In this document: piece after piece, positions 1-8,133 of the stretch
Numbering within the stretch: the first letter of the stretch is position 1
Layout of the letters: every line of letters begins with the position of its first letter
Source of the DNA: Acetomicrobium hydrogeniformans
Lineage (GTDB): Bacteria > Synergistota > Synergistia > Synergistales > JAFGMB01
DNA: 64,000 nt
NCBI GenBank assembly: GCA_016841745.1
Contig: JAENYO010000010.1
Location: 1 to 64,000 of the forward strand
Direction of reading: 5' to 3'
Made by a program: the position numbers and the translations under genes
The notes under the pieces: model-generated
Told to the model about the DNA's origin: nothing
The model's database searches: none
The model's input: the letters and a program-made list of their open reading frames with translations, nothing else

Positions 1-56
1 TCCGTGAAGGCGGACACACCGTTGGCGCCGGCGTAGTTACCGAAATCATTGAGTAA
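1..56 (+). CDS. tuf: Elongation factor Tu, 3' end only
   Basis: This is the last 17 codons and stop of a gene entering from the left edge; the frame runs from base 3 to TAA at 54-56. The residues read REGGHTVGAGVVTEIIE, which is the conserved C-terminus of EF-Tu domain III. EF-Tu delivers aminoacyl-tRNA to the ribosome. It lies 20 bp upstream of rpmG, the usual tuf-rpmG-trnW-secE-nusG order, so co-transcription is likely. Only the C-terminus can be judged here. Confidence 0.9.
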   Translation, partial: REGGHTVGAGVVTEIIE

Positions 57-76
57 AACGTTTGGAGTGAAAAATT

Positions 77-226
77 ATGGCAGATAATGTGGGCCTGCAG
101 TGCACAGAGTGTAAACGCAGGAATTATGTAACCTCAGTTAACAAAAAGAACGTGAAGGGTAAACTTGAATTGAGCAAGTACTGTAAATTCTGTAAGAAAC
201 ATACCTTGCATAAAGAAACCAAGTAG
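77..226 (+). CDS. rpmG: 50S ribosomal protein L33
   Basis: A 49-residue gene, the normal length of L33. It has two CxxC pairs (CTEC near residues 9-12 and CKFC near 36-39), so it is the zinc-binding form of this large-subunit protein, and ends in the typical HKETK. A purine-rich GGAGTGA lies a few bases before the ATG. It sits between tuf and tRNA-Trp as in many bacteria. The protein binds 23S rRNA near the E site. Identification is secure although the gene is too short for many ORF callers. Confidence 0.95.
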   Translation: MADNVGLQCTECKRRNYVTSVNKKNVKGKLELSKYCKFCKKHTLHKETK

Positions 227-247
227 TGTAGAATGTACTCTGCTCGC

Positions 248-323
248 AGGTCCGTAGCTCAATTGGCAGAGCACTGGTCTCCAAAACCGGGGGTTGCAGG
301 TTCAAGTCCTGCCGGGCCTGCCA
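248..323 (+). tRNA. tRNA-Trp (CCA)
   Basis: A full cloverleaf of 76 nt. The acceptor arm AGGTCCG pairs with CGGGCCT (one T-G pair), the anticodon loop is CTCCAAA giving anticodon CCA, the T loop is TTCAAGT, and the 3' CCA is encoded. It lies between rpmG and secE, its usual place in the tuf-secE-nusG region. Confidence 0.97.
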
Positions 324-368
324 TAATTATTTTCAAAGTTAATGTTACAGAATAGGAGGCCGCAAAGT

Positions 369-548
369 TTGGGAAAGATCTTCAGCTTCATCAGAGAAGC
401 AAGAGCTGAATTAAAAAAAGTTACATGGCCAGGCCGACAGCAGGTTTGGTATTCGACTCTGGTTGTTATAGCTTTTACCCTTTTCGTGGCGGCCTATCTT
501 GGTTTAGTTGATATAGCCCTCACCGGGGTATTCGCCAAGTTGATCTAG
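369..548 (+). CDS. secE: Preprotein translocase subunit SecE
   Basis: A single-span inner-membrane subunit of the SecYEG translocon, 59 residues if started at TTG 369. The short amphipathic stretch with VTWPGRQQVW just before the membrane helix is the SecE signature. An in-frame ATG at 342 would add nine residues, but a strong TAGGAGG at 353-359 lies inside that extension and is well spaced (9 nt) for TTG 369, so the TTG start is preferred. It follows tRNA-Trp and precedes nusG, the standard secE-nusG pairing. Confidence 0.92.
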   Translation: MGKIFSFIREARAELKKVTWPGRQQVWYSTLVVIAFTLFVAAYLGLVDIALTGVFAKLI

Positions 549-638
549 CAACTGCCAGATTGTATTTTCAAATGAACATACAGTCCACTTTATTGGCGGG
601 GGAGGTGAGGGGGCCGCAAGTCGGGTCCCCTTTTGAGC

Positions 639-1181
639 ATGGAATCAAGTTCTGAGCGACGTTGGTACATTGTACAGACATATGCAGGATATGAGAATAG
701 GGTTAAAGCCAATCTTGAACAGCGGATAGCCACCATGGGCATGGAAGATCAGATCTTTGATGTTCTTGTTCCATTGGAGGATAAGCTTTTTGTCAAGGAT
801 GGCAAAAGCAAGCACGTGACAAGGAAACTTTTCCCAAGTTATGTACTTGTTGAGATGTGTCTTGCCGATCAATCCTGGTATGTGGTTCGTCATACTCCCG
901 GTGTGACAGGTTTCGTTGGGGCGGGCAATCATCCCATACCTCTGAGCGAAAGAGAAGTCAAGGAAATAATGAACAAGATAGGCCAGGATCATGCCAAGCC
1001 TAAATTTGAGATCAATCTCAAGCCTGGTGATATCGTTAAAGTCAAGACTGGTCCCTTTGATGGACAGGTTGGTCCTGTGGCGGAGATCAATGCTGAAAAA
1101 GGAAAGATCAAGTTCTCCGTAACCGTTTTTGGCAGAGAGACACTCGTCGAAATAGATTATACAGAATTGGAAAAGCTTTAG
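639..1181 (+). CDS. nusG: Transcription termination/antitermination protein NusG
   Basis: NusG binds RNA polymerase (N-terminal NGN domain) and, through its KOW domain, Rho or ribosomal protein S10. The NGN domain begins RRWYIVQTYAGYENRV and the C-terminal KOW region begins KPGDIVKVKTGPF; total length is about 180 residues, normal for the family. The start is unclear: ATG 639 or TTG 633. The best Shine-Dalgarno (GGAGGTGA at 601-608) is about 25-30 nt upstream, separated by a GC hairpin (GGGGGCC at 609-615 with GGTCCCC near 624-630) that could fold and bring it closer. It is followed by rplK, the classical order. Confidence 0.95.
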   Translation: MESSSERRWYIVQTYAGYENRVKANLEQRIATMGMEDQIFDVLVPLEDKLFVKDGKSKHVTRKLFPSYVLVEMCLADQSWYVVRHTPGVTGFVGAGNHPIPLSEREVKEIMNKIGQDHAKPKFEINLKPGDIVKVKTGPFDGQVGPVAEINAEKGKIKFSVTVFGRETLVEIDYTELEKL

Positions 1182-1250
1182 TTTAGAATTCAACCCTTTA
1201 AAAGGGTTTATGTAATTTGTATCAGTAGTTACGAGAGGAGATAAAGGATA

Positions 1251-1676
1251 ATGGCCAAAAAAGTTATTGCGCAGATCAAGCTTCAGTTGCCTGCAGGTAA
1301 GGCGACACCGGCACCTCCGGTCGGGCCGGCGCTTGGTCAGCACGGTGTCAACATTATGGAGTTCTGTAAGCAGTTCAATGCCAAGACCTCTGATCAGCCG
1401 GGGATGATAATTCCAGCAGTTCTCACAGTTTATGCTGACAGAAGTTTCTCTTTCATCACCAAGACCCCGCCAGCGGCAGTCCTGCTTAAAAAAGCCGCTG
1501 GTCTGGAGAGTGCATCAGGGGAACCTAACAAGGTCAAGGTTGCCAAAGTTAAGAGGGACAAGGTTCGTGAGATCGCCGAGATCAAAAAAGAGGACCTGAA
1601 TGCCAACGATACTGAAGCAGCCATGAGAATGATCGAGGGAACAGCCCGTTCCATGGGCATTGAAATAGTCGACTAA
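1251..1676 (+). CDS. rplK: 50S ribosomal protein L11
   Basis: A 141-residue protein, the family length. The N-terminal domain carries the thiostrepton-region motif [18 protein letters not shown], and the C-terminal rRNA-binding domain ends with [19 protein letters not shown]11 forms the stalk base with 23S rRNA helices 43/44, where elongation factors dock. A GAGAGGAG ribosome-binding site precedes the ATG. It lies between nusG and rplA. Confidence 0.98.
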   Translation: MAKKVIAQIKLQLPAGKATPAPPVGPALGQHGVNIMEFCKQFNAKTSDQPGMIIPAVLTVYADRSFSFITKTPPAAVLLKKAAGLESASGEPNKVKVAKVKRDKVREIAEIKKEDLNANDTEAAMRMIEGTARSMGIEIVD

Positions 1677-1694
1677 AGGTTCTAGGAACTATCT

Positions 1695-1723
1695 GTGGGA
1701 GGGTGAATGCCCGTTGGTACCAC
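1695..1723 (+). promoter_or_regulatory. Candidate L1-binding autoregulatory site between rplK and rplA
   Basis: The short rplK-rplA spacer contains a hairpin with an outer GTGG (1695-1698) / CCAC (1720-1723) helix and an inner GGG/CCC helix around an asymmetric GTGAAT segment. It ends right before the rplA Shine-Dalgarno (TAGGAGG). This resembles the L1 site of 23S rRNA that L11-L1 operon mRNAs mimic, so L1 would repress its own translation. The match is by eye; no covariance search was possible. Confidence 0.5.
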
Positions 1724-1738
1724 TAGGAGGTAAAACTC

Positions 1739-2446
1739 ATGACAAAACGAAGTAAGAGATACAAAGAGGCAGTAGAAAAAGTAGATGCAAACAAGCTTTA
1801 TGGACTTAGGGAAGCCATTGAACTTTTCAAGGATGTCGCAACTGCAAAGTTTGACGAAAGCCTTGAAGTGCATGTTCGCCTTGGAGTTGATCCCAGGCAT
1901 GCCGATCAACAGGTTCGCAGCACAGTAGTACTTCCACATGGTACTGGTATTACTAAAAAGGTGCTTGTGATCGCAGCTGGTGAAAAGATGAAGGAAGCCC
2001 AGGATGCAGGGGCTGATTTCGTAGGCGGAGAAGACATGGTTCAGAAGATCAGCGGAGGTTGGCTTGATTTTGATTCAGTCATCGCAACCCCTGATATGAT
2101 GAAGGTCGTTGGTCGTCTTGGAAAAGTCCTTGGTCCCAGGGGCCTTATGCCCAGTGCAAAGACCGGAACTGTTACATTTGATGTTGCCCATGCCGTAGAG
2201 GAAATTAAGGCTGGTAAAATTGAATACCGAGTTGACAAATTTGCCATTATTCACAATTCAGTTGGTAAAAAGAGTTTCACCAATGATCAGCTCTTTGAAA
2301 ATGCAAAAACCCTGCTTGCTGCCATAGTCAAGGCAAGGCCAGCAGCTGTAAAGGGTACATATATCAAGAGCATAGCCATCGCTCCCACCATGGGTGTGGG
2401 TATCAAGATCGATGCCAATGTAGCACAGAAAGAGATTGTGGACTGA
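1739..2446 (+). CDS. rplA: 50S ribosomal protein L1
   Basis: A 235-residue protein, normal for L1. It opens [16 protein letters not shown] and contains the signature region [21 protein letters not shown]1 forms the mobile L1 stalk of the large subunit that handles the E-site tRNA, and in many bacteria it represses the L11 operon. The start is supported by TAGGAGG at 1724-1730. It is followed by a 220 bp leader before rplJ. Confidence 0.98.
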   Translation: MTKRSKRYKEAVEKVDANKLYGLREAIELFKDVATAKFDESLEVHVRLGVDPRHADQQVRSTVVLPHGTGITKKVLVIAAGEKMKEAQDAGADFVGGEDMVQKISGGWLDFDSVIATPDMMKVVGRLGKVLGPRGLMPSAKTGTVTFDVAHAVEEIKAGKIEYRVDKFAIIHNSVGKKSFTNDQLFENAKTLLAAIVKARPAAVKGTYIKSIAIAPTMGVGIKIDANVAQKEIVD

Positions 2447-2524
2447 TCTTAGCGCTTTTTTGCGAGAGGAATAACGGTCTCCGTACAGCTTGACAATTCA
2501 ATATATGCAAACTGAACTAAAGAC

Positions 2525-2600
2525 AGCGGGTGTGCATAAGCACTTAATATATACAACCCACCGAGGTTCCGGGTTAGAGGAGTAATATCCTCTAATGATC
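2525..2600 (+). ncRNA. Probable L10 leader (rplJ regulatory RNA)
   Basis: The 220 bp between rplA and rplJ holds a structured leader. It shows a small GTGC/GCAC hairpin, then AACCCACCGAGGTT, which matches the conserved CCGAGGU element of L10 leaders, then a TTAGAGGA/TCCTCTAA stem (2574-2595). In other bacteria the L10(L12)4 complex binds such leaders and represses the operon. The boundaries are approximate and the call rests on remembered consensus, so a covariance model should confirm it. Confidence 0.6.
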
Positions 2601-2611
2601 AAGGATTTCTG

Positions 2612-2648
2612 ATCTCCCGGGTCCGGGTGGACCCGGGAGATTTTTTTT
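2612..2648 (+). terminator. Attenuator terminator upstream of rplJ
   Basis: A perfect 13-bp stem (ATCTCCCGGGTCC with GGACCCGGGAGAT, loop GGGT) is followed by eight T. It stands between the L10 leader and the rplJ ribosome-binding site (AGGAGGGAGGTGAG). Its position fits transcription attenuation of rplJL by the L10 complex, as known in Bacillus. It could also simply end rplA transcription, with an unseen promoter for rplJ. Confidence 0.85.
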
Positions 2649-2667
2649 ACAGGAGGGAGGTGAGCGA

Positions 2668-3201
2668 ATGCCTGCAAAATATAAAATAGAACAGGTACAG
2701 AAACTTCGCGAAATGTTAGGTAGAACTGAAGCTGTATTCATCTGCGAATACAGGGGACTTACTGTTGCCCAGATAACAGAGGTCCGTGCCAAGGTAAGGG
2801 AAGCCGGCGGCGAGATGAAGGTTTCCAAGAATACCCTTATGAGATTGGCGCTTCAGGAAGAAGGTCTTCCAGTTCCAGAGGAAATTACTCTTGGTCCCAA
2901 TGTTTACACTCTTGCCTATCAGGACCCTGTAGCCGTAGCAAAGGCTCTTGAAGACTTTGCAAAGGTAAAAACAAACAAGGCCCTTGTAGTTAAAGGCGGA
3001 ATACTTGGAAATAAAGTCCTTAACGCTGATCAGGTTAATGCACTGGCAGAACTTCCGTCCAGAGACCAGCTTATTGCACAGGTTGTCGGTACCATTGCGG
3101 CTCCTCTTCGTGGACTTGTCACAGTTCTTTCCGGACCCCAGAGGGGACTGGTTACGTGCCTCTCGCAGCTTAAGGAAAAGAAAGAAAAGGACGCTGCTTA
3201 A
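2668..3201 (+). CDS. rplJ: 50S ribosomal protein L10
   Basis: A 177-residue protein. The N-terminal rRNA-binding domain includes VFICEYRGLTVAQITEVRAK and KVSKNTLMRLAL, and the C-terminal helix that carries L7/L12 dimers ends QLKEKKEKDAA. L10 anchors the L7/L12 stalk. A very strong AGGAGGGAGGTG lies just before the ATG and just after the attenuator terminator. It is followed 100 bp later by rplL. Confidence 0.97.
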   Translation: MPAKYKIEQVQKLREMLGRTEAVFICEYRGLTVAQITEVRAKVREAGGEMKVSKNTLMRLALQEEGLPVPEEITLGPNVYTLAYQDPVAVAKALEDFAKVKTNKALVVKGGILGNKVLNADQVNALAELPSRDQLIAQVVGTIAAPLRGLVTVLSGPQRGLVTCLSQLKEKKEKDAA

Positions 3202-3304
3202 AGGTAAGGATTATTTAAAACTATATCTTTTCAAAGCATCCTGATTTCAATCTGAAAATACAAAAATTACTCAAGAAAGATTTCTTAAGGAGGAAACAAA
3301 TATT

Positions 3305-3682
3305 ATGAACCGTGAAGATCTTATCAAGGCAATTGAAGAAATGTCAGTTCTGGAGCTCTCCGAGCTCGTTAAGGAACTTGAGGACAGATTTGGTGTTTCC
3401 GCTGCCGCTCCTATGGCTGCCATGCCCATGATGGGTGCCATGCCCGGCGCTGCCGCTGCTGAAGAAGAGCAGACTGAATTTGACGTTATCTACAAAACCG
3501 TTGGATCCAACAAGATCGCAACCATCAAGGTTGTCCGTGAACTTACAGGCCTTGGTCTCAAAGAAGCCAAAGAGCTTGTTGACAATCCTCCCAGGCCCAT
3601 CAAAGAGGGTGTCTCCAAGGAAGAGGCTGAAGAGCTCAAGAAAAAACTCGAAGAAGTTGGAGCAGAAGTCGAGCTTAAATAG
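3305..3682 (+). CDS. rplL: 50S ribosomal protein L7/L12
   Basis: A 125-residue acidic stalk protein. It has an N-terminal dimerisation helix ([20 protein letters not shown]), an Ala/Met/Pro-rich hinge around residues 34-52, and a C-terminal factor-binding domain with [15 protein letters not shown]. It recruits translational GTPases to the ribosome. A strong AAGGAGG precedes the start. An intrinsic terminator follows directly and the next gene is a pilin-like gene, so the common rplL-rpoB-rpoC linkage is absent here. Confidence 0.98.
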   Translation: MNREDLIKAIEEMSVLELSELVKELEDRFGVSAAAPMAAMPMMGAMPGAAAAEEEQTEFDVIYKTVGSNKIATIKVVRELTGLGLKEAKELVDNPPRPIKEGVSKEEAEELKKKLEEVGAEVELK

Positions 3683-3699
3683 TTCTGTCATTGTTGATG

Positions 3700-3735
3700 A
3701 AAGGGGGGTGGCTTAAAGCCGCCCCCCTTTTTTTT
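3700..3735 (+). terminator. Intrinsic terminator after rplL
   Basis: A stem of AAAGGGGGG-T-GGC with GCC-G-CCCCCCTTT around the loop TTAAA, followed by a run of eight or more T. It closes the ribosomal operon. Confidence 0.95.
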
Positions 3736-3836
3736 GAATTTAAACAGACAAGATATTTCCCCTTTTTTTAATTACCCCGATTCTTGTATGCTGATTCTGA
3801 ATCTCTAAAGTGAATATTTACACTGCTAAAGTGTGA

Positions 3837-3865
3837 TTGACAAACCTGCCGCAATACCATAGAGT
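3837..3865 (+). promoter_or_regulatory. Candidate sigma-70 promoter for the pilin-like operon
   Basis: TTGACA (3837-3842), a 17-nt spacer and TAGAGT (3860-3865). It would give a leader of about 210 nt before the gene at 4079. The rest of the 3736-4078 gap is AT-rich and shows no convincing gene on either strand. Confidence 0.4.
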
Positions 3866-4078
3866 TACTTTGTATGAGTTTATAAACGCACTCTTGTAAA
3901 TATGGTAACTTAAACCAGCAAGTCTGAGGTATTCTGGACAAGTCTGTGTTACCCTTCTTTGAGCTAAAGTATGGTTTTTGCCATGGACTATCGATATGGG
4001 AAATCTGTTTTCTGATCTTAATTATACGTTTTTTCTGGACACACAATTCTGTTTGTACCCTTTAAAAGGAGGGGTAAC

Positions 4079-4651
4079 ATGAAAAGAAAAGGTTTCAGCT
4101 TACCGTTAGTGCTCATAATCATGGTTTTCATAATAGGTATCAGCGCAGTAATTATGGATATGACAACAAACTATGTCAGTTCCTCCCAGGCCACTATTGA
4201 TCACCAGAAACTCTACAACGCGGCCCAGAGCGGTTTGGAAGATGCTAAAGCCTGGTTATACGAAAACCGGGCTGATCTTCAGATTATTTCTGAGGATGTC
4301 GTACCAACAGCCTCTTCAGATTTATTTGTTAAGGTATCTGGATCAACTTATAGTTATCCAGATCTGCATGAAGGGATAGATTCTGTAAATGTTTATGTTT
4401 TAGCCTGTGATTATAATCCCCCTACGGGTGGCTACATTCAAGATCTACCCCCTGTTTACGAGGAATATTTCCCACCTGGAACTTCAAGTCAAGTGACTGG
4501 GGAAGGTCAATCCGGATTCATTGATCCAAATCGCAATATTCTGGGTTTAAATACGACAGGTGGGCGTGTTTTTGTGATCAGATCCATTGCCGAATTGGAA
4601 CAGAAAAAAACGGGTATTGAAGCCATGGTGGTGATTCCTAATGAAGAATGA
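4079..4651 (+). CDS. Type IV pilin-like / PilX-like minor pilin
   Basis: A 190-residue protein that starts with a prepilin-type leader: MKRKG followed by FSLPLVLIIMVFIIGIS, a processing site (G before F) and a hydrophobic helix. Position +5 is Leu rather than the usual Glu, as in PilX-like minor pilins and some non-major pilins. The region around residues 30-60 (SSSQATIDHQKLYNAAQSGLEDAKAWL) resembles the PilX N-terminal region. The start has AAAGGAGGGG upstream. It overlaps the following PilY1-like gene by 11 bp, which supports a joint role at the tip of a type IV pilus or related secretion filament. The rest of the protein is not recognised. Confidence 0.7.
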   Translation: MKRKGFSLPLVLIIMVFIIGISAVIMDMTTNYVSSSQATIDHQKLYNAAQSGLEDAKAWLYENRADLQIISEDVVPTASSDLFVKVSGSTYSYPDLHEGIDSVNVYVLACDYNPPTGGYIQDLPPVYEEYFPPGTSSQVTGEGQSGFIDPNRNILGLNTTGGRVFVIRSIAELEQKKTGIEAMVVIPNEE

Positions 4652-7208
4652 TAACAAAAGTTTTTATCGAAGAATCTGTTCTCTTTTGATTGGGCTTGCA
4701 TTTGTATTATATCCATTAACCAAGTTTTCTCATGCCGTGGATTTGGAAAACTGGCCTGTTTGGCCTGTTTCCCCCTATCTGAACACGGTATTTGAAAAAT
4801 ACACGGTTCCCTATCCTCCATTGTCATTCACGATAGTAGGACAGGACAGAGATTTCCTTGCGTGGGTCATTACTGAAGAGAACATTGAGAACACTAACGA
4901 ATCGTGGGGTTCTGTGCTTTATTTGTCTAACCTTCTGAGTAGTAATGTCGAATCTTCGGATGAGACAGGCACATTCTTTGCGGATCGAAATAACATCAAG
5001 GCAATGAAAAATACTGGATTAGCTACTTCTTTTACCTCCGATGGTTCTGATTTTACCCCCCTTATCCTTCCGTCCCATGTTCCTGTATGGACTGTCGCTT
5101 TCTATGATATAGATAGTGAGACTTATTCTGCTGATATTGCCAACCAGTATATGCCTTACTCCTGGTGGGATTCCTGGCTTGCCTGGGCATCTTTTGATGA
5201 TGATAGGTTAGCAGGGAAGGGTCTCGGAGGGGCATATTCCGTTTGTGATTCCGGGCATGCTGCTCCTGTGCTTAACTGGATAGATAACATCTGGGTTGAA
5301 GAAATGGCCGGTTTTTCTGACTTCAAGTCTTATTTATCTCAATCTGTTTATAATCCCGTTTCTGACCCATGGGGAGATGCTGTCCTTTATATAACGACAA
5401 ATGAAGGTTGGATACATATGATCAGCACGAATGAAGGAGATTATTTTCAATCACGTTACACAGCAATGCCTACACCTGCTTTCCAATTTTCCCCCTATCA
5501 TTATTACTATTATGAGAAGAACGGGTACTTTCCACATTTGACAACCCTTGATGGTTTTATCGGTATTGCAGATATCGAAAGTTCCCCGGAAAACTGGCGA
5601 AGAGTGCTGTTCGGGTCATCTGGTATGGGGAACAAGTTGGTTGCGAAAGGAGATGTTGATTCAGTACCTGATATTTGGGATAAGGAATTATCTGAAATTC
5701 TGAGCCCTGATATTGATGTAACAGAAATTAGCGGAGATGTTCCTAGTCTTGGGAACGGACATTCCTTTGGCCATTATGCTGTTACAGTGGCAGAAGACCC
5801 TGATATTACACCTTCATCTCCCGAGTTGCTCTGGTCAATTTCAAACTCTTACTGGCTGAATAACGGATCAACTGAGGGTGTAATAGCCATTAATGGCGAG
5901 CTACACTCAAGGGATGATTTCGCTACATCTCAAGATTATGATTATAGAGGTTACCTTGACCTTAAACTGTCCCTTACACGGCCCACAGTGGGCCTTGTCG
6001 AAAATTCCGGTAATGACAGGCTATGGAGGGAGGTCATGGTAGGTGTTGATTCCGGAGATAATTTTAATATCTATCATATTGATGCCAACACGGGGAAATT
6101 GGTGGAGGCCCCTATCCCTCTATGCCATGCTCTTGAGTACTACGATGGATCAGATATAGCCTATTGGGATACGGATTATGAGGCAGGTTTTCCCACTCGT
6201 ATAGCCCCTATAGCTCATAACGAGGATGACATTTCTGGCGGGGCAACAACTCTGAATCTCCAGAGTCGGGCTATGCTTGATGAAATTTACATACATCTCT
6301 CAAATGGTAATCTATATGTCTGGAGCCCCCAGCAAGACCTTAATAAAGAAGAGTCCCTTGAGACCCCAGAAGGGCCTCTTCTTCTGATGAATATGTATTA
6401 CCAGATGAGTCTCAAAAAAACCCTTGGAGGCGATTATAGCAAGGCTCAGCTCGGTGCTGCAAGCATGCAGGATATGGATGCTACCTATATGAGGACTTCT
6501 GTAAATAACGAAGAGAATATTCAGACTTACCATAGATTTCTGGCACTTGTAGTAAAAGATGGGGCAGGTGAGTTTGATCCGGAAACAGGTGTTGAAACAA
6601 AGTCAGATATCAGGCTTCTACTGGTTCTTGACGTAACCAACATCAGAAAATATATGGAGAATAATACGCCTATTGTATTGGATCCAGCCGCCCTTGGAAG
6701 AGGAAACCAGACTGTAATCCTGCCTTTGACTATGGATTATGAAGGTAGTGACTATCGCTATGGATGGCAGATGTATCTAGCGGGCGCAGATCCTGCGACC
6801 GATAAATACTGGAACCAGGATATCGCGGTATCTTCCCCAATCTTTTACAATGGAAGGCTAGTCCTGGCCAGCTATGAACCGGATAATGACCAGAGCCATA
6901 TATATATTCTACCCATTACTAAGGAAAATATCGATCTTCTTGCCGATACTACTTCTCCTACTGGTGAAACTTATCTGAAACAGGCTGGGGATAGTTATGC
7001 TCTTGAGGAAGGTGGTACCATCATAACCTTTGAGGGGATAGAATTCACTGGTGGTGCCGCTATTGATGAAGAAGGGAATGTCTATGTTGGTACTGCGGAT
7101 GGCGGAGTCATCTCTCAAGATATATCGGACCTCTTACCCGACCTGCCTGGTTCTGGTAGTGCTTATCAGGGACAAGGGGATATTCTGTACTGGAAAGTCA
7201 TAGAATAG
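4641..7208 (+). CDS. Large secreted PilY1-like beta-propeller protein
   Basis: An 855-residue protein with an N-terminal signal segment (SLLIGLAFVLYPLTKFSHA, residues about 14-32). The body is rich in Asp, Gly, Tyr and Trp and has repeats typical of PilY1 and quinoprotein-like propellers: AVLYITTNEGWIHMI (about 250), VMVGVDSGDNFNIYHIDANTGK, IYIHLSNGNLYVW, and NVYVGTADGGVISQDI near the C-terminus. PilY1 proteins sit at the tip of type IV pili and act in adhesion and pilus retraction control. I do not see a clear EF-hand-like calcium loop. It is translationally coupled to the pilin-like gene upstream. Similarity is by motif only, so another secreted propeller protein is possible. Confidence 0.65.
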   Translation: MKNDNKSFYRRICSLLIGLAFVLYPLTKFSHAVDLENWPVWPVSPYLNTVFEKYTVPYPPLSFTIVGQDRDFLAWVITEENIENTNESWGSVLYLSNLLSSNVESSDETGTFFADRNNIKAMKNTGLATSFTSDGSDFTPLILPSHVPVWTVAFYDIDSETYSADIANQYMPYSWWDSWLAWASFDDDRLAGKGLGGAYSVCDSGHAAPVLNWIDNIWVEEMAGFSDFKSYLSQSVYNPVSDPWGDAVLYITTNEGWIHMISTNEGDYFQSRYTAMPTPAFQFSPYHYYYYEKNGYFPHLTTLDGFIGIADIESSPENWRRVLFGSSGMGNKLVAKGDVDSVPDIWDKELSEILSPDIDVTEISGDVPSLGNGHSFGHYAVTVAEDPDITPSSPELLWSISNSYWLNNGSTEGVIAINGELHSRDDFATSQDYDYRGYLDLKLSLTRPTVGLVENSGNDRLWREVMVGVDSGDNFNIYHIDANTGKLVEAPIPLCHALEYYDGSDIAYWDTDYEAGFPTRIAPIAHNEDDISGGATTLNLQSRAMLDEIYIHLSNGNLYVWSPQQDLNKEESLETPEGPLLLMNMYYQMSLKKTLGGDYSKAQLGAASMQDMDATYMRTSVNNEENIQTYHRFLALVVKDGAGEFDPETGVETKSDIRLLLVLDVTNIRKYMENNTPIVLDPAALGRGNQTVILPLTMDYEGSDYRYGWQMYLAGADPATDKYWNQDIAVSSPIFYNGRLVLASYEPDNDQSHIYILPITKENIDLLADTTSPTGETYLKQAGDSYALEEGGTIITFEGIEFTGGAAIDEEGNVYVGTADGGVISQDISDLLPDLPGSGSAYQGQGDILYWKVIE

Positions 7209-7261
7209 TTTGTGATTTTCAGGTAAGTAACATAAATATCTTTCTAGCAGTATATTTTTCA

Positions 7262-7293
7262 CAGCCCCGCGTATAATAGTGGGGCTTTTTTAT
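7262..7293 (+). terminator. Intrinsic terminator after the PilY1-like gene
   Basis: AGCCCC pairs with GGGGCT across an AT-rich loop and is followed by six T. Confidence 0.8.
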
Positions 7294-7328
7294 GTCAAAA
7301 AGTATTACAAGAAGGAATAAATCGCTTA

Positions 7329-8042
7329 TTGGAATTGAGGTTGGGCATCTCATTGATGGAATTTGCCGAAAGCAATAAGAAAAGCACATACAAGAAAGCA
7401 GTTGAGTTTCAGACGAAACTGGCTGGGACAGTGGATCTATGCGGGTTTTCTCTTCAGGGTATCCACCTCATCGCCGGTACCGATGTTTCATACTCTCATA
7501 CAGCTAAAGAGACAACGGCAGTTGCCGGGATAGTGGTAATGGAATACGGAACCTGGAGTGTGGTGGAAAGGGTTTATGCAGTAAAAGACATAAATTTTCC
7601 CTACATTCCAGGACTGCTTTCCTTTCGTGAACTCCCGGTTCTTATAGATGCCTTTGCAAAGCTTAAGACCATGCCGGACCTGTGGCTTGTTGACGGGGCA
7701 GGAATAGCCCATCCGAGGCGACTTGGCCTGGCATCACATTTTGGTGTCACTGTAGACCAGCCTGCCATAGGAGTTGCAAAGAGCCGATTGACTGGAAGCC
7801 ATGCAACTGTCCCATCCCAACAAGGATCCAGAGTTTCCCTGTATGATGGAGAAGAGGTTATAGGAACAGTCCTCAGGACTCGAAGTAACGTGCGACCTCT
7901 TTATATAAGTCCCGGCCATAAAGTTTCAATCGCTCAGGCTCCTGAAATAGTCCTTTCCTGCTGTACCAGATATCGTCTTCCCGAACCAACAAGGGCTGCG
8001 CATAATTTTGTAACTGTCTTGAGACAGCAGTTATTAAAATAA
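7329..8042 (+). CDS. nfi: Endonuclease V (deoxyinosine 3' endonuclease)
   Basis: A 237-residue protein, close to the usual 220-230. It cuts the second phosphodiester 3' of deoxyinosine in DNA and starts repair of deaminated adenine. Visible motifs: the catalytic Asp in GTDVSYS (about 50), the wedge motif FPYIPGLLSFRELPVL (about 97-112), and the DGAGIAHPRRLGLASHFGV block (about 128-146) with metal and substrate residues, then IGVAKSRL. The start is probably TTG 7329, 11 nt after AGAAGGA; an ATG at 7356 lacks a ribosome-binding site. It stands alone between a terminator and an amidohydrolase gene. Confidence 0.93.
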   Translation: MELRLGISLMEFAESNKKSTYKKAVEFQTKLAGTVDLCGFSLQGIHLIAGTDVSYSHTAKETTAVAGIVVMEYGTWSVVERVYAVKDINFPYIPGLLSFRELPVLIDAFAKLKTMPDLWLVDGAGIAHPRRLGLASHFGVTVDQPAIGVAKSRLTGSHATVPSQQGSRVSLYDGEEVIGTVLRTRSNVRPLYISPGHKVSIAQAPEIVLSCCTRYRLPEPTRAAHNFVTVLRQQLLK

Positions 8043-8133
8043 GGCAATTCCCCTTTCTCCCATTTCAAAGTAATCTGAAGTAGAATAAAAGACGCTTATT
8101 AAATTTTGTATTTACAGATCTGGAGGTTCTTCG

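Noticed and set aside
609-634. GC hairpin with TTTT before nusG as a terminator
   Set aside because: The stem is short with a T-G pair and only four T; it would cut off nusG. It is more likely a leader hairpin.
645-1343. Long open frame on the minus strand across nusG and rplK
   Set aside because: It is antisense to two conserved ribosomal-operon genes, has no ribosome-binding site and its product is not protein-like.
3768-4046. 92-codon minus-strand frame in the gap after rplL
   Set aside because: No ribosome-binding site and no recognisable sequence; the region is better explained as the leader of the pilin-like gene.
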